NCBI GenBank assembly: GCA_965658765.1
Contig: CBFHTO010000006.1
Span: 17,507-81,506 of the forward strand
Length of the DNA: 64,000 nt
Direction: 5' to 3'
Source: Glaciecola sp965658765
GTDB taxonomy: Bacteria; Pseudomonadota; Gammaproteobacteria; Enterobacterales; Alteromonadaceae
A program made the position numbers and the translations under genes. The first letter of the stretch is position 1. Each line of letters begins with the position of its first letter. Below the pieces are notes generated by a model. That model was not told where the DNA came from and did no database searches. It saw nothing but the letters and a program-made list of their open reading frames with translations. This document shows, in pieces, positions 36,703 through 45,326 of this stretch.

Positions 36703-39700
36703 ATGCTAATTCATTCTGATTTCCTGACCACCTCGGTTGTTCGTCAAAAAATTCGTGAGTTCTATCGAATAAATGAGGCGCAGGCCGTGGAGCTCATTTT
36801 GCCTGAAGCCGAAGTAAGCATGCGTGCACGGAGCCGAGCTTGGGATCGCGCTCGGACAATGGTGTTACGTATACGCCGAGAGCAAGAGGGGCATGGTGGT
36901 GTCGATGCACTATTGAATGAATATTCGCTTTCTACCGAAGAAGGCGTTGTCCTTATGTGTTTGGCTGAAGCCTTACTGCGTGTACCAGATAAATCAACTC
37001 AAGACGAATTAATAAGGGACAAACTATCTAAAGGACAATGGGCTTCGCATCTAGGTAGAAGCGAATCGGTCTTTGTAAACGCTTCAGCGTGGGGCTTGAT
37101 GTTTACTGGCAACATGGTCAACTACACGAGTGAGAAAAAGAAAAAGCGACAAGTCGGAATACTAAAGAAAAAGCTCGGACGCTTGGGTGAGCCTGTGATA
37201 AGGCGAGCAATGAACATCGCTATGAAGGTGATGGGTAAACAGTTTGTCATGGGTGAAAATATAGAAGATGCGGTTGAACGGGCCGAAGAAAAAGAGCGCA
37301 AAGGCTATGTATATAGTTACGATATGCTTGGTGAAGGCGCTCGCACTGCAAAAGACGCAGAGCGTTATTATAAGTCGTACGAGCATGCAATAAAAATAAT
37401 AGGCGAGGCCGCAAAAGGCAAAGGACCAAGACTCAGCCCAGGTATTTCGGTCAAGCTTTCGGCGATACACCCGCGCTACGATTTCTTAAAGCATGAAACG
37501 GTCGTTGATGAACTCAGTGAGCGCTTAAAGGCACTTTGCTTGCAAGCGAAAAAATATGACATAGGCCTAACCGTCGATGCAGAGGAATCTGAACGCCTCG
37601 AGATTTCCATCGATATTATTGAAAAGGTCTTTTCCGACCCCGATTTGGGTGACTGGCAGGGCTTTGGGCTTGCTGTTCAAGCTTATCAAAAACGTTCGAT
37701 TTTCGTCGTTGAATGGTTGCGTGAATTGTCTCAAAAAGTCGGCAAGAAAATAATGGTACGCCTTGTTAAGGGTGCTTATTGGGATACAGAGATAAAACAC
37801 AGTCAGCAAGGTGGTTTTGAAGATTTCCCAGTATTTACACGTAAGGCATCAACAGATGTTTCTTATCACGCTTGTGCAAATCGGCTGCTTGCTTATCGAG
37901 ATTCTATCTATCCTCAGTTCGCAACGCATAATGCATATACAGCCTCTGTCATCATAGAGCTTGCAGGTGATGACAAAGAAGGTTTTGAATTTCAGTGCTT
38001 GCACGGTATGGGCGATACGCTTTACGACCAAATTGTGTCGGAGGATAAGATTCAATGTCGTGTTTATGCGCCGGTCGGACAGCATGAGGATTTACTTGCG
38101 TACTTAGTGCGTCGCTTGCTTGAAAACGGAGCGAATTCATCTTTTGTTAATGCCATTGTCGATGACACAAAAGAAGTAGAGGAGCTGCTTACCGACCCAG
38201 TGGAGCACACTCAACGATTGGTGAGAAGAGTCAATACGCAAATCACAATGCCTTTGAATTTGTATGGTGAAAGTCGCGACAACTCGAGAGGACTCGATAT
38301 TTACGACATCACTCGCGTAAGTGATTTATCGTCTCGTTTGCAGCGCTGGTATTCAATGCATCAAAGCAATTTGCTTAAGCCTGAAGGTGAGCATGTTTTT
38401 GAGGTCAAAAACCCAGCAAATCAAAGCGATATTGTTGGATATCATCAATTTGATACTCAAGCTCACATGCTCGAGAAACTCGATTCGGCAGACAAGGCAT
38501 TTAGCGACTGGTCAAATACGGACGTTGAAGAGCGATCACAAATCTTGATGCATACTGCTGATATTTTAGAACGGCACATGGACGAGCTGATTGGCTTGTG
38601 TATAAAAGAAGCAGGAAAAACGACGCAAGACGGCATTGATGAAGTTCGAGAAGCTGTTGATTTCTGCCGATATTACGCGGTCGAAGCTAAGAAAATAGAT
38701 CCCGATAATCGCTTGGCGCCGCGTGGCGTAATCCTGTGTATTAGTCCATGGAACTTCCCTCTTGCTATATTTTTGGGGCAAGTCGTTGCAGCGCTTTCTA
38801 CTGGCAATACAGTGCTTGCTAAGCCTTCAGAACAAACTAGCCTAATTGCCAAGCGCGCCGTTGATTTGATGTACTCGGTTGGTTTGCCGCGTGATGCCTT
38901 GAAGTTAATAGTCGCAGAAGGTCCGAAAGTTGGTGAGTGTTTACTACCAGATAGCCGAATACAAGGCGTGATGTTTACAGGGTCTACTCAGACCGGAACC
39001 CATATTTCGAGAGTGCTTGCTCAACGTACTGAAATGCAAGTACCGCTGATCGCTGAAACGGGCGGCCAAAATTGTATGATTGTTGATTCGACCGCTTTAC
39101 CCGAACAGGTAGTAGACGACGTCATAATGTCGGGTTTTCAAAGCGCTGGGCAGCGCTGTTCAGCTTTAAGAGTGCTTTATATACAAGAAGATGTGGCAGA
39201 CGATATCATCGATATGATCATCGGGGCCATGAAAGAGTTGAGTATTGGCGACCCACAATGGTTATCGACCGATATAGGGCCTGTGATAGATGAAAAAGCA
39301 CTCAAGACTTTGCAAGATCACGAGGCCTTTATGCAGAAAAATGGCAAACTGCTTTACAAATGCGAGCTTGACGAAAAGCTTAATGGTCATTTCTTTGCTC
39401 CACACCTTTATGAAATAGACAATATTCAGGTTCTCGAGAAAGAAGTTTTTGGTCCATGTATTCACGTAGTACGCTTTAAAGGCAAAGATCTTGAAAAGGT
39501 GATGGATGCAATTAATGGAACTGGATATGGCTTGACCTTTGGCGTTCATACGCGGATTGAAGAAAAAGCCTATGAACTCGCGAAGCTTTCTAGAGCAGGT
39601 AATGTTTATATCAATCGCAATATGATTGGCGCGATAGTGGGCGTTCAACCTTTTGGTGGTCGAGGTTTATCGGGAACGGGTCCGAAGGCGGGTGGGCCGA

Positions 39701-40506
39701 ACTACCTGCCTCGTTTAATGATGGAAAAAGTGACCCCAGAGCTTTCTTCAGGGGCAGACGACTTTGATGACGACCAAGCTCTTGCCAGCGATGAAAGCGC
39801 GTTCAAAGATGCCAAAAAGATGATGACCAAAGCGCTTGAGGTATCTCAAGACTGGCGTCTGACAAGCTTAACTTCAAGGATATCGGCAGTGCGCCAATTA
39901 CTGGCAAAAATTGCAACGGTTGATATCGTTGAAGAGCTCGCTGAGGATTTAAATAAAACGCTTGCCAGTGCTCGCTCGCAGCTTATTTCTATTGAAAAAA
40001 GGCTGAAGAAACCGACTGTTTTACCAGGACCAACTGGCGAATCAAACACCTTACATCTAGAACCAAGAGGCATATTGGTAACTTTTGCTGATAAGGAAGT
40101 GACCTTCGAGTATTGGACGTTATCAGTGGTAACTGCTTTAGCGACCGGCAATATAGTAATCGCCGTAGTTTCTGACTTGTTCTATGAAGAAGCACTTGCA
40201 TTCAAAGAGAAGTTTGAGGGTACTGGAGTGCCTAAAGGTGTATTTCAGGTGGCAAAATTGAAGCATCTAGAAGCCTTACTGGACGATGAGAATATTGCGG
40301 GCATGGTAGTCGATTCGAATACTTCGAGAACCGCTCGCTTTGTGCAAAAAATGGCATCTAGAGAAGGCGCGATATTACCAGTAATAACTTCTGAACATAA
40401 AGACAACCTTGTGCAGCGTTTATTGACTGAAAAAACCATTAGTATCGATACCACGGCCTCAGGCGGTAATACATCATTAATGACCCTTGAAGAAGATGAT
40501 GAATAG
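36703..40506 (+). CDS. putA: Bifunctional proline dehydrogenase / delta-1-pyrroline-5-carboxylate dehydrogenase
   Basis: The 1267-residue enzyme oxidises proline to glutamate. The FAD-dependent PRODH barrel (about residues 130-500) includes YDMLGEGART, GISVKLSAIHPRYD and VRLVKGAYWDTEIK. The NAD-dependent aldehyde dehydrogenase (about 540-1010) has the SPWNFPLAIF motif and the catalytic Cys in SAGQRCSALR. A C-terminal ALDH-like domain ends in SIDTTASGGNTSLMTLEEDD, the conserved motif of long PutAs. The N-terminal ribbon-helix-helix DNA-binding domain of E. coli PutA is absent, so it cannot repress its own gene in that way. Confidence 0.95.
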   Translation: MLIHSDFLTTSVVRQKIREFYRINEAQAVELILPEAEVSMRARSRAWDRARTMVLRIRREQEGHGGVDALLNEYSLSTEEGVVLMCLAEALLRVPDKSTQDELIRDKLSKGQWASHLGRSESVFVNASAWGLMFTGNMVNYTSEKKKKRQVGILKKKLGRLGEPVIRRAMNIAMKVMGKQFVMGENIEDAVERAEEKERKGYVYSYDMLGEGARTAKDAERYYKSYEHAIKIIGEAAKGKGPRLSPGISVKLSAIHPRYDFLKHETVVDELSERLKALCLQAKKYDIGLTVDAEESERLEISIDIIEKVFSDPDLGDWQGFGLAVQAYQKRSIFVVEWLRELSQKVGKKIMVRLVKGAYWDTEIKHSQQGGFEDFPVFTRKASTDVSYHACANRLLAYRDSIYPQFATHNAYTASVIIELAGDDKEGFEFQCLHGMGDTLYDQIVSEDKIQCRVYAPVGQHEDLLAYLVRRLLENGANSSFVNAIVDDTKEVEELLTDPVEHTQRLVRRVNTQITMPLNLYGESRDNSRGLDIYDITRVSDLSSRLQRWYSMHQSNLLKPEGEHVFEVKNPANQSDIVGYHQFDTQAHMLEKLDSADKAFSDWSNTDVEERSQILMHTADILERHMDELIGLCIKEAGKTTQDGIDEVREAVDFCRYYAVEAKKIDPDNRLAPRGVILCISPWNFPLAIFLGQVVAALSTGNTVLAKPSEQTSLIAKRAVDLMYSVGLPRDALKLIVAEGPKVGECLLPDSRIQGVMFTGSTQTGTHISRVLAQRTEMQVPLIAETGGQNCMIVDSTALPEQVVDDVIMSGFQSAGQRCSALRVLYIQEDVADDIIDMIIGAMKELSIGDPQWLSTDIGPVIDEKALKTLQDHEAFMQKNGKLLYKCELDEKLNGHFFAPHLYEIDNIQVLEKEVFGPCIHVVRFKGKDLEKVMDAINGTGYGLTFGVHTRIEEKAYELAKLSRAGNVYINRNMIGAIVGVQPFGGRGLSGTGPKAGGPNYLPRLMMEKVTPELSSGADDFDDDQALASDESAFKDAKKMMTKALEVSQDWRLTSLTSRISAVRQLLAKIATVDIVEELAEDLNKTLASARSQLISIEKRLKKPTVLPGPTGESNTLHLEPRGILVTFADKEVTFEYWTLSVVTALATGNIVIAVVSDLFYEEALAFKEKFEGTGVPKGVFQVAKLKHLEALLDDENIAGMVVDSNTSRTARFVQKMASREGAILPVITSEHKDNLVQRLLTEKTISIDTTASGGNTSLMTLEEDDE

Positions 40507-40562
40507 ACTCTAAAATCTCGGGAGCATATACTATTAATAGGTTTTAACGGCGATAGTATTGA

Positions 40563-42062
40563 ATGGAAATAGAGCTGAAACTTGCATGCGAAACTGACGG
40601 CTTGGCGCTTTTCGAGAAAAAGGTGATCCCTTTACTGGAGTCGCAAGGCGCCTCGCTTACTAAAGAGAGCTTTGAACTTTTGAATGAGTATTACGACACA
40701 CCAAGCCAAGACTTCGGAAAACGTAAAATGGGCTTTCGTGTGCGCTGTAAAGATGGTCATTATGAGCAGACGGTTAAGACTAAAGGGCAAGTGCATGGCG
40801 GTCTCCACCAACGGCCAGAATACAACATAGATTTGAGTTCAGCAGTACCGGATTTAACACTTTTTGACGCAGATATTTGGGGTGATAACTTTCATGTCAG
40901 TCGCGTCAATAAAGAACTAGAAGCTCTGTTTTCTACTGATTTTCATAGAACAAGTTTTTCGATTGAGCAAAATGGTTCACATGTAGAATTGGTGTTCGAC
41001 GTTGGTATCGTCAAACGCCAGTTGGAGTCGCAAGAGATTTGCGAGATCGAACTTGAGCTTGTCGAAGGTGAGATTAGCGATTTGTTCAATATTGCGCGAA
41101 CACTTATAAAGCATGTGTCTTGTCGATTGAGCAACGTTACGAAAGCAGAGCGTGGCTATCAGCTGTTACACGGGCAAGACTTGGATATAAAAAGCCTACC
41201 TGAGTTCCTTCCACTAAAGCAAAACGATACAACTGAGGCAGCTTTTTGTAAAACATTACAAACTGCTCTCGCCCATTGGCAACGTCATCAATACATCTAC
41301 TCTCAAACAAATAAACTAAAAGCCTTAAACGAAGTGAGAGAAAGCGTGATGCTCCTTCTGCAGGGAGTGTCTTTGTATTTACCCGTATTGCAATGCAAAG
41401 AGCTTTTACAGTTACACAAAAACCTTATAAAACTTACACAAGCATGGTCTTGGCAAGAACAAATAAAAAGTATTCATCAACTTCGTTCAAAAAAAGGGCC
41501 GTTTTGTAAGCGTCTTCCTCGAAGCCAAAGTTTGATGAATTATTTAATGGGGCGCAGAGAGGGTTTATTAAATGCCCACAAGCCACACTCTCTCAATATG
41601 TCTGAGCAAAGTGCGTCTGTGCAACTCGATGCATCTCGTATTTTGTATGAGAAACCATGGCGACAACAGAATTCTGGAGCCGATATTGACGTAAAAAAAC
41701 ACGCAAATGGTTGGTTGTCACAAACGTGGCAAACGGTTTTGCAATCATTGCCAAGCTCTAATGCAATGGATGAGAAGCAATACTTAGCATTAGAGGTGAT
41801 TCTTCGTCAATCATTGTTAAACGGATTCTTGTTGGCTGATTTGTTTGCTGACAGTAGAGGCCAATTTAGAGCTCCATGGTTAGATTTGGCTTCTGGAATT
41901 GACGAGTTGAAAGCCATAAAGCTCTTATACGACGCCTTGGAGAACGTTGAGTTTGAAGATAAACTCGAATTCAAGGCTTGGGTGGAAGACAAGACTCATA
42001 GCATCATAAATGTTATGGAGCGAACACGTGAAGTGGCAATGAACGCCGAAACATATTGGTAG
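40563..42062 (+). CDS. CYTH-CHAD domain protein, probable inorganic triphosphatase
   Basis: The 499-residue protein is built like E. coli YgiF. An N-terminal CYTH domain (residues 1-200) starts with the EIELKL signature and supplies charged residues for a triphosphate tunnel; MGFRVRCKDG and QTVKTKG follow. A C-terminal helical CHAD-like domain (about 230-490) is less conserved. CYTH enzymes of this layout hydrolyse tripolyphosphate. It starts 56 bases after putA and is followed 16 bases later by a TerB-like gene, so the three may share a transcript. Confidence 0.82.
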   Translation: MEIELKLACETDGLALFEKKVIPLLESQGASLTKESFELLNEYYDTPSQDFGKRKMGFRVRCKDGHYEQTVKTKGQVHGGLHQRPEYNIDLSSAVPDLTLFDADIWGDNFHVSRVNKELEALFSTDFHRTSFSIEQNGSHVELVFDVGIVKRQLESQEICEIELELVEGEISDLFNIARTLIKHVSCRLSNVTKAERGYQLLHGQDLDIKSLPEFLPLKQNDTTEAAFCKTLQTALAHWQRHQYIYSQTNKLKALNEVRESVMLLLQGVSLYLPVLQCKELLQLHKNLIKLTQAWSWQEQIKSIHQLRSKKGPFCKRLPRSQSLMNYLMGRREGLLNAHKPHSLNMSEQSASVQLDASRILYEKPWRQQNSGADIDVKKHANGWLSQTWQTVLQSLPSSNAMDEKQYLALEVILRQSLLNGFLLADLFADSRGQFRAPWLDLASGIDELKAIKLLYDALENVEFEDKLEFKAWVEDKTHSIINVMERTREVAMNAETYW

Positions 42063-42078
42063 AGTTGAGGGCAAGTAC

Positions 42079-42537
42079 ATGTTAGCTAAAATAAAAAATT
42101 TCTTAGAGAAAAGCTTACAAAGTGAGAGCTTAGAAGAGGAAAGCACGCTAAGTCTCGAACAAGCTTGCGCAGTGATGTTGGCTGAAGTGTCGAGGGCTGA
42201 CTATGAATTAAGTGACGAAGAACTCTTAAAAATAGAACAGTCTTTAAGTAAATTGTTTAATTTGGAGGCAACGAGTCTCAAAGAAATTATGGAGTTTGCT
42301 ACAGCTCATAGCTCAGAGGCGACTTCATATTATCCATTTACATCTACCATAAATAAAAGTTTTGCCTACGAGCAAAGAGTTCAACTGGTACAAATGCTTT
42401 GGGAAATCGCTTACGCTGATGGAAATTTAGATAAGTTTGAAGACAGTGTAGTGCGTAAAATTTCCGAACTGCTGTATGTCTCACATAGTGATTTTATTCA
42501 ATCAAAACACAAAGCCGCTGAGCGCGCTAATATCTGA
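42079..42537 (+). CDS. TerB-like (tellurite resistance/DjlA N-terminal fold) protein
   Basis: The 152-residue acidic helical protein has two half-repeats typical of the TerB fold: ACAVMLAEVSRADYELSDEELLKIEQSL and QLVQMLWEIAYADGNLDKFEDSVVRKI, in which ADY/ADG and acidic residues mark the metal-binding-like loops. Functions of single TerB proteins are unknown, and no other ter genes are nearby. It is closely linked to the CYTH-CHAD gene. Confidence 0.82.
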   Translation: MLAKIKNFLEKSLQSESLEEESTLSLEQACAVMLAEVSRADYELSDEELLKIEQSLSKLFNLEATSLKEIMEFATAHSSEATSYYPFTSTINKSFAYEQRVQLVQMLWEIAYADGNLDKFEDSVVRKISELLYVSHSDFIQSKHKAAERANI

Positions 42538-42659
42538 AACCACCTATCACCAAGACGAGTGAATAGGTGAAATCTATGTATATATTTTTCCGAATTGTCA
42601 CCTTGAAAAATTCTTAATCGGTTTTATTAATGAAGGGCATCGGTTTCTTTCGTTTTATC

Positions 42660-42686
42660 GATAAGAAAAACATCTATATTCTTATC
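42660..42686. promoter_or_regulatory. Inverted repeat in the ahpC promoter region
   Basis: GATAAGAA (42660-42667) and TTCTTATC (42679-42686) are exact complements separated by 11 bases, 74 bases before the ahpC start. The arrangement suits a dimeric regulator. The OxyR pattern (ATAG-N7-CTAT repeats) is matched only weakly here. Confidence 0.4.
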
Positions 42687-42759
42687 ACCAACGTAAACAG
42701 AGACGTATTTTTAAAACGATTCTCTAATTAACTTATGACAACTAAAAAAGGAAAAACAT

Positions 42760-43323
42760 ATGTCTATGATTAACCAAGTGATTCCAGATTTCTCAGTTGA
42801 AGCTTTTCACAATGGAGAGTTCAAAACTATTACAAGTGACGACGTAAAAGGTAAATGGTCAATTTTCTTATTTTACCCAGCGGACTTCACCTTTGTGTGC
42901 CCTACTGAACTAGAAGATATGGCTAAGATCCACAGCGAGTTAAATGATCTTGGTGTAGAAGTATATGGTGTATCTACCGATTCACATTTCGTACACAAAG
43001 CATGGCACGACACTTCAGAAGCAATTGGTAAAGTAACTTACCCTCTATTATCTGATAACGTTTTTGCCTTATCTCGTGGCTTTGATGTACTAATTGAAGA
43101 AGAAGGTCGAGCATTGCGTGGAACCTTTTTAGCAAACCCAGAGGGTGTTGTTAAAGTAGCAGAAATTCACGACTTGGGCATCGGTCGAAGTGCAAAAGAC
43201 ATGCTTCGTAAGGTAAAAGCTGCACAGTATGTTGCAGACAACGACGGAGAAGTATGTCCAGCCGCTTGGGAACAAGGTCAAGCTACCTTAACTCCTAGCC
43301 TAGACTTAGTTGGTAAAATCTAA
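42760..43323 (+). CDS. ahpC: Alkyl hydroperoxide reductase subunit C (peroxiredoxin)
   Basis: The 187-residue typical 2-Cys peroxiredoxin has peroxidatic Cys47 in FTFVCPTEL and resolving Cys166 in GEVCPAAW; GGxG/YF-like sensitivity features are not pronounced. It reduces H2O2 and organic peroxides with electrons from AhpF. AAAGGA lies before the ATG. A strong hairpin follows before ahpF. Confidence 0.97.
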   Translation: MSMINQVIPDFSVEAFHNGEFKTITSDDVKGKWSIFLFYPADFTFVCPTELEDMAKIHSELNDLGVEVYGVSTDSHFVHKAWHDTSEAIGKVTYPLLSDNVFALSRGFDVLIEEEGRALRGTFLANPEGVVKVAEIHDLGIGRSAKDMLRKVKAAQYVADNDGEVCPAAWEQGQATLTPSLDLVGKI

Positions 43324-43347
43324 GTCTATCAAGCGACATGAAGAGAA

Positions 43348-43375
43348 TGCACCTGTGGTATTTACCACAGGTGCA
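43348..43375 (+). promoter_or_regulatory. Strong intercistronic hairpin between ahpC and ahpF
   Basis: TGCACCTGTGGTA pairs fully with TACCACAGGTGCA across a two-base TT turn (13 possible pairs, tight loop). No T run follows, so it should not be an efficient intrinsic terminator. It begins 25 bases after the ahpC stop and may protect the abundant ahpC message while lowering ahpF. The 287-base gap up to ahpF shows nothing else. Confidence 0.6.
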
Positions 43376-43610
43376 ACACAAAATAATAGCAGACAGGAAG
43401 TAATGAATAGCGACTTATACGCGATTTAAAATGTGTAAGACGATTCACTAGTCACCATTCCTTACTTTCTTATTAAACGTTAATTTATTTGGCGACTCAT
43501 GGCCAAAGGCAGCTTGGCAAATTTTTTTTGTCAAACTAAAGCAAGTAGCACAAAGCAAAACAAGCGGAAAGTGTTACGAGCATTGAGAACTCAACCAAAG
43601 GAGTATGAGC

Positions 43611-45215
43611 ATGTTATCTAAAGAGATTTTACAAGCCTTATCAGGCTACATGAAAGATTTATCCAAACGTATCTCGTTTGTCATACAAGTCGGAGAGCAC
43701 GAGAAGAAACAAGAGTTAATGGAGATGCTTTCTCAAATCGCTGAGACTTCACAAAATTTAGAAGTCAAAGAAGAAGACCGTTCAGACATCTTGCGCAGTC
43801 CAGTCAGCTTTTTGCTACAAGCAGACGGCAAAGATACAGGCATTACATTTTCGGGTGTGCCAGGCGGCCACGAATTTAACTCTTTGATCCTTGCCATACT
43901 GCATGCAGGCGGTAGTTCGCTCAAATTAGACGACAGCATTCAGAGTATGGTTAAGAAGGTAAACGAAAAGCTAAAATTTCAAGTGTTTGTCAGTCTCAGT
44001 TGCCATGCTTGTCCAGACGTAGTTCAGGCTATGAATCAGTTTGCAGTGCTTAACCCCAATATTGAGGTTGAGATGGTTGACGGCGGTGTTTATCCAGACC
44101 TTGTAGAAGAGAAGAATATCCAAGGTGTACCGACGGTATATATGAACGATGAATTGTTCGCTAGTGGTCGCGTAGAGTTAGCTGGGATCATTGAAAAGCT
44201 AAGTGCGGCTAGACCTGAAATGCTGGCGGCAAACGATGATGTAGAAGAGCTTCCATTGCAAGATGTTGCAGTAATTGGCGGTGGGCCTGCTGGTATCTCG
44301 GCTGCTATTTATTCTGCGCGTAAAGGTTTGAACGTGACTATTATCGCAGACCGTTTCGGTGGACAGGTCAAAGACACAATGGGTATCGAAAACCTTATTA
44401 GTGTCAAGTATACCACTGGACCAGAACTAACAGGTTCATTAGTAGAGCATCTAGACCAACACGAAGTTACGAAGAAAGAGCACTTAAGAGTCGACAATAT
44501 TGAAAAAGGTCCTATTAAAACACTTACTCTCAGCAATGGTGAAAAAGTCCGCACGCGCTCGATAATTATTGCTACCGGCGCGAACTGGAGGGAGCTCGGC
44601 GTACCAGGTGAGAAAGAAAATATCGGTAATGGAGTTGCCTACTGCCCACATTGCGATGGCCCCTTCTACAAAGGTAAAGACGTTGCTGTAATCGGAGGTG
44701 GTAATTCAGGCGTAGAAGCAGCGCTTGATCTCGCGGGGATTGTAAAATCAGTAACCGTATATGAGTTTTTGCCTGAGCTGAAAGCGGATAAGGTGCTTGT
44801 AGAGCAGATTGCTAAACGTGACAATATAAATGTCGTGACAAACGCTGCTACGAAACAAATATTGGCTGAAAATGGCAAAGTGACGGCAATCGAATATCAA
44901 GATCGTGAAACTGAAAAGGTCCAGCAACAAAAATTGCAGGGTATTTTTGTGCAAATTGGTCTTGTGCCTAACTCTAAAGTGGTCGAGGGTGTTGTCGAAT
45001 TGAGCAAATATGGAGAGGTGTTGATCAATGAGAAAGGCGCAACCAGTGAGGAAGGTATTTTTGCATGTGGTGACGTGACTACTGTACCTTATAAGCAGAT
45101 CGTTGTTGCAATGGGCGAAGGGTCAAAAGCATCATTAGCAGCTTTTGATTACTTGCTGATGAATCCTGCCCCAAGCGAAGAACTTGCCGAAGAGACAAGT
45201 ACTGAAGCCGCTTAA
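43611..45215 (+). CDS. ahpF: Alkyl hydroperoxide reductase subunit F
   Basis: The 534-residue flavoprotein passes electrons from NADH to AhpC. It has two N-terminal thioredoxin-like folds with the redox CHAC pair (about C131 and C134), an FAD domain (DVAVIGGGPAGISAAIYSARKG), the thioredoxin-reductase-like CPHCDGPF disulfide, and the NADH site GGGNSGVEAALDLAG. I start at the ATG at 43611, because AAGGAG lies 7 bases before it; the ATG two codons upstream is too close to that site. Confidence 0.96.
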   Translation: MLSKEILQALSGYMKDLSKRISFVIQVGEHEKKQELMEMLSQIAETSQNLEVKEEDRSDILRSPVSFLLQADGKDTGITFSGVPGGHEFNSLILAILHAGGSSLKLDDSIQSMVKKVNEKLKFQVFVSLSCHACPDVVQAMNQFAVLNPNIEVEMVDGGVYPDLVEEKNIQGVPTVYMNDELFASGRVELAGIIEKLSAARPEMLAANDDVEELPLQDVAVIGGGPAGISAAIYSARKGLNVTIIADRFGGQVKDTMGIENLISVKYTTGPELTGSLVEHLDQHEVTKKEHLRVDNIEKGPIKTLTLSNGEKVRTRSIIIATGANWRELGVPGEKENIGNGVAYCPHCDGPFYKGKDVAVIGGGNSGVEAALDLAGIVKSVTVYEFLPELKADKVLVEQIAKRDNINVVTNAATKQILAENGKVTAIEYQDRETEKVQQQKLQGIFVQIGLVPNSKVVEGVVELSKYGEVLINEKGATSEEGIFACGDVTTVPYKQIVVAMGEGSKASLAAFDYLLMNPAPSEELAEETSTEAA

Positions 45216-45295
45216 TTAATATGGTCTGCTTTACAGTCCTTATGTGAACGATGGCGACAACTGCCTTATAAATAAGTGTTCATATAAAAAAGATT

Positions 45296-45326
45296 AAAAG
45301 CGGGAGCCTCTGGGCCCCGCTTTTTT
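45296..45326 (+). terminator. Rho-independent terminator after ahpF
   Basis: AAAAGCGGG-AGCC pairs with GGGC-CCCGCTTTT around a TCT loop, followed by T's. It also borders the end of the convergent TPR-sulfotransferase gene. Confidence 0.8.

Noticed and set aside
42654..42690. OxyR site at the ahpC promoter
   Set aside because: Only one CTAT quartet falls in register with the four-part OxyR pattern.
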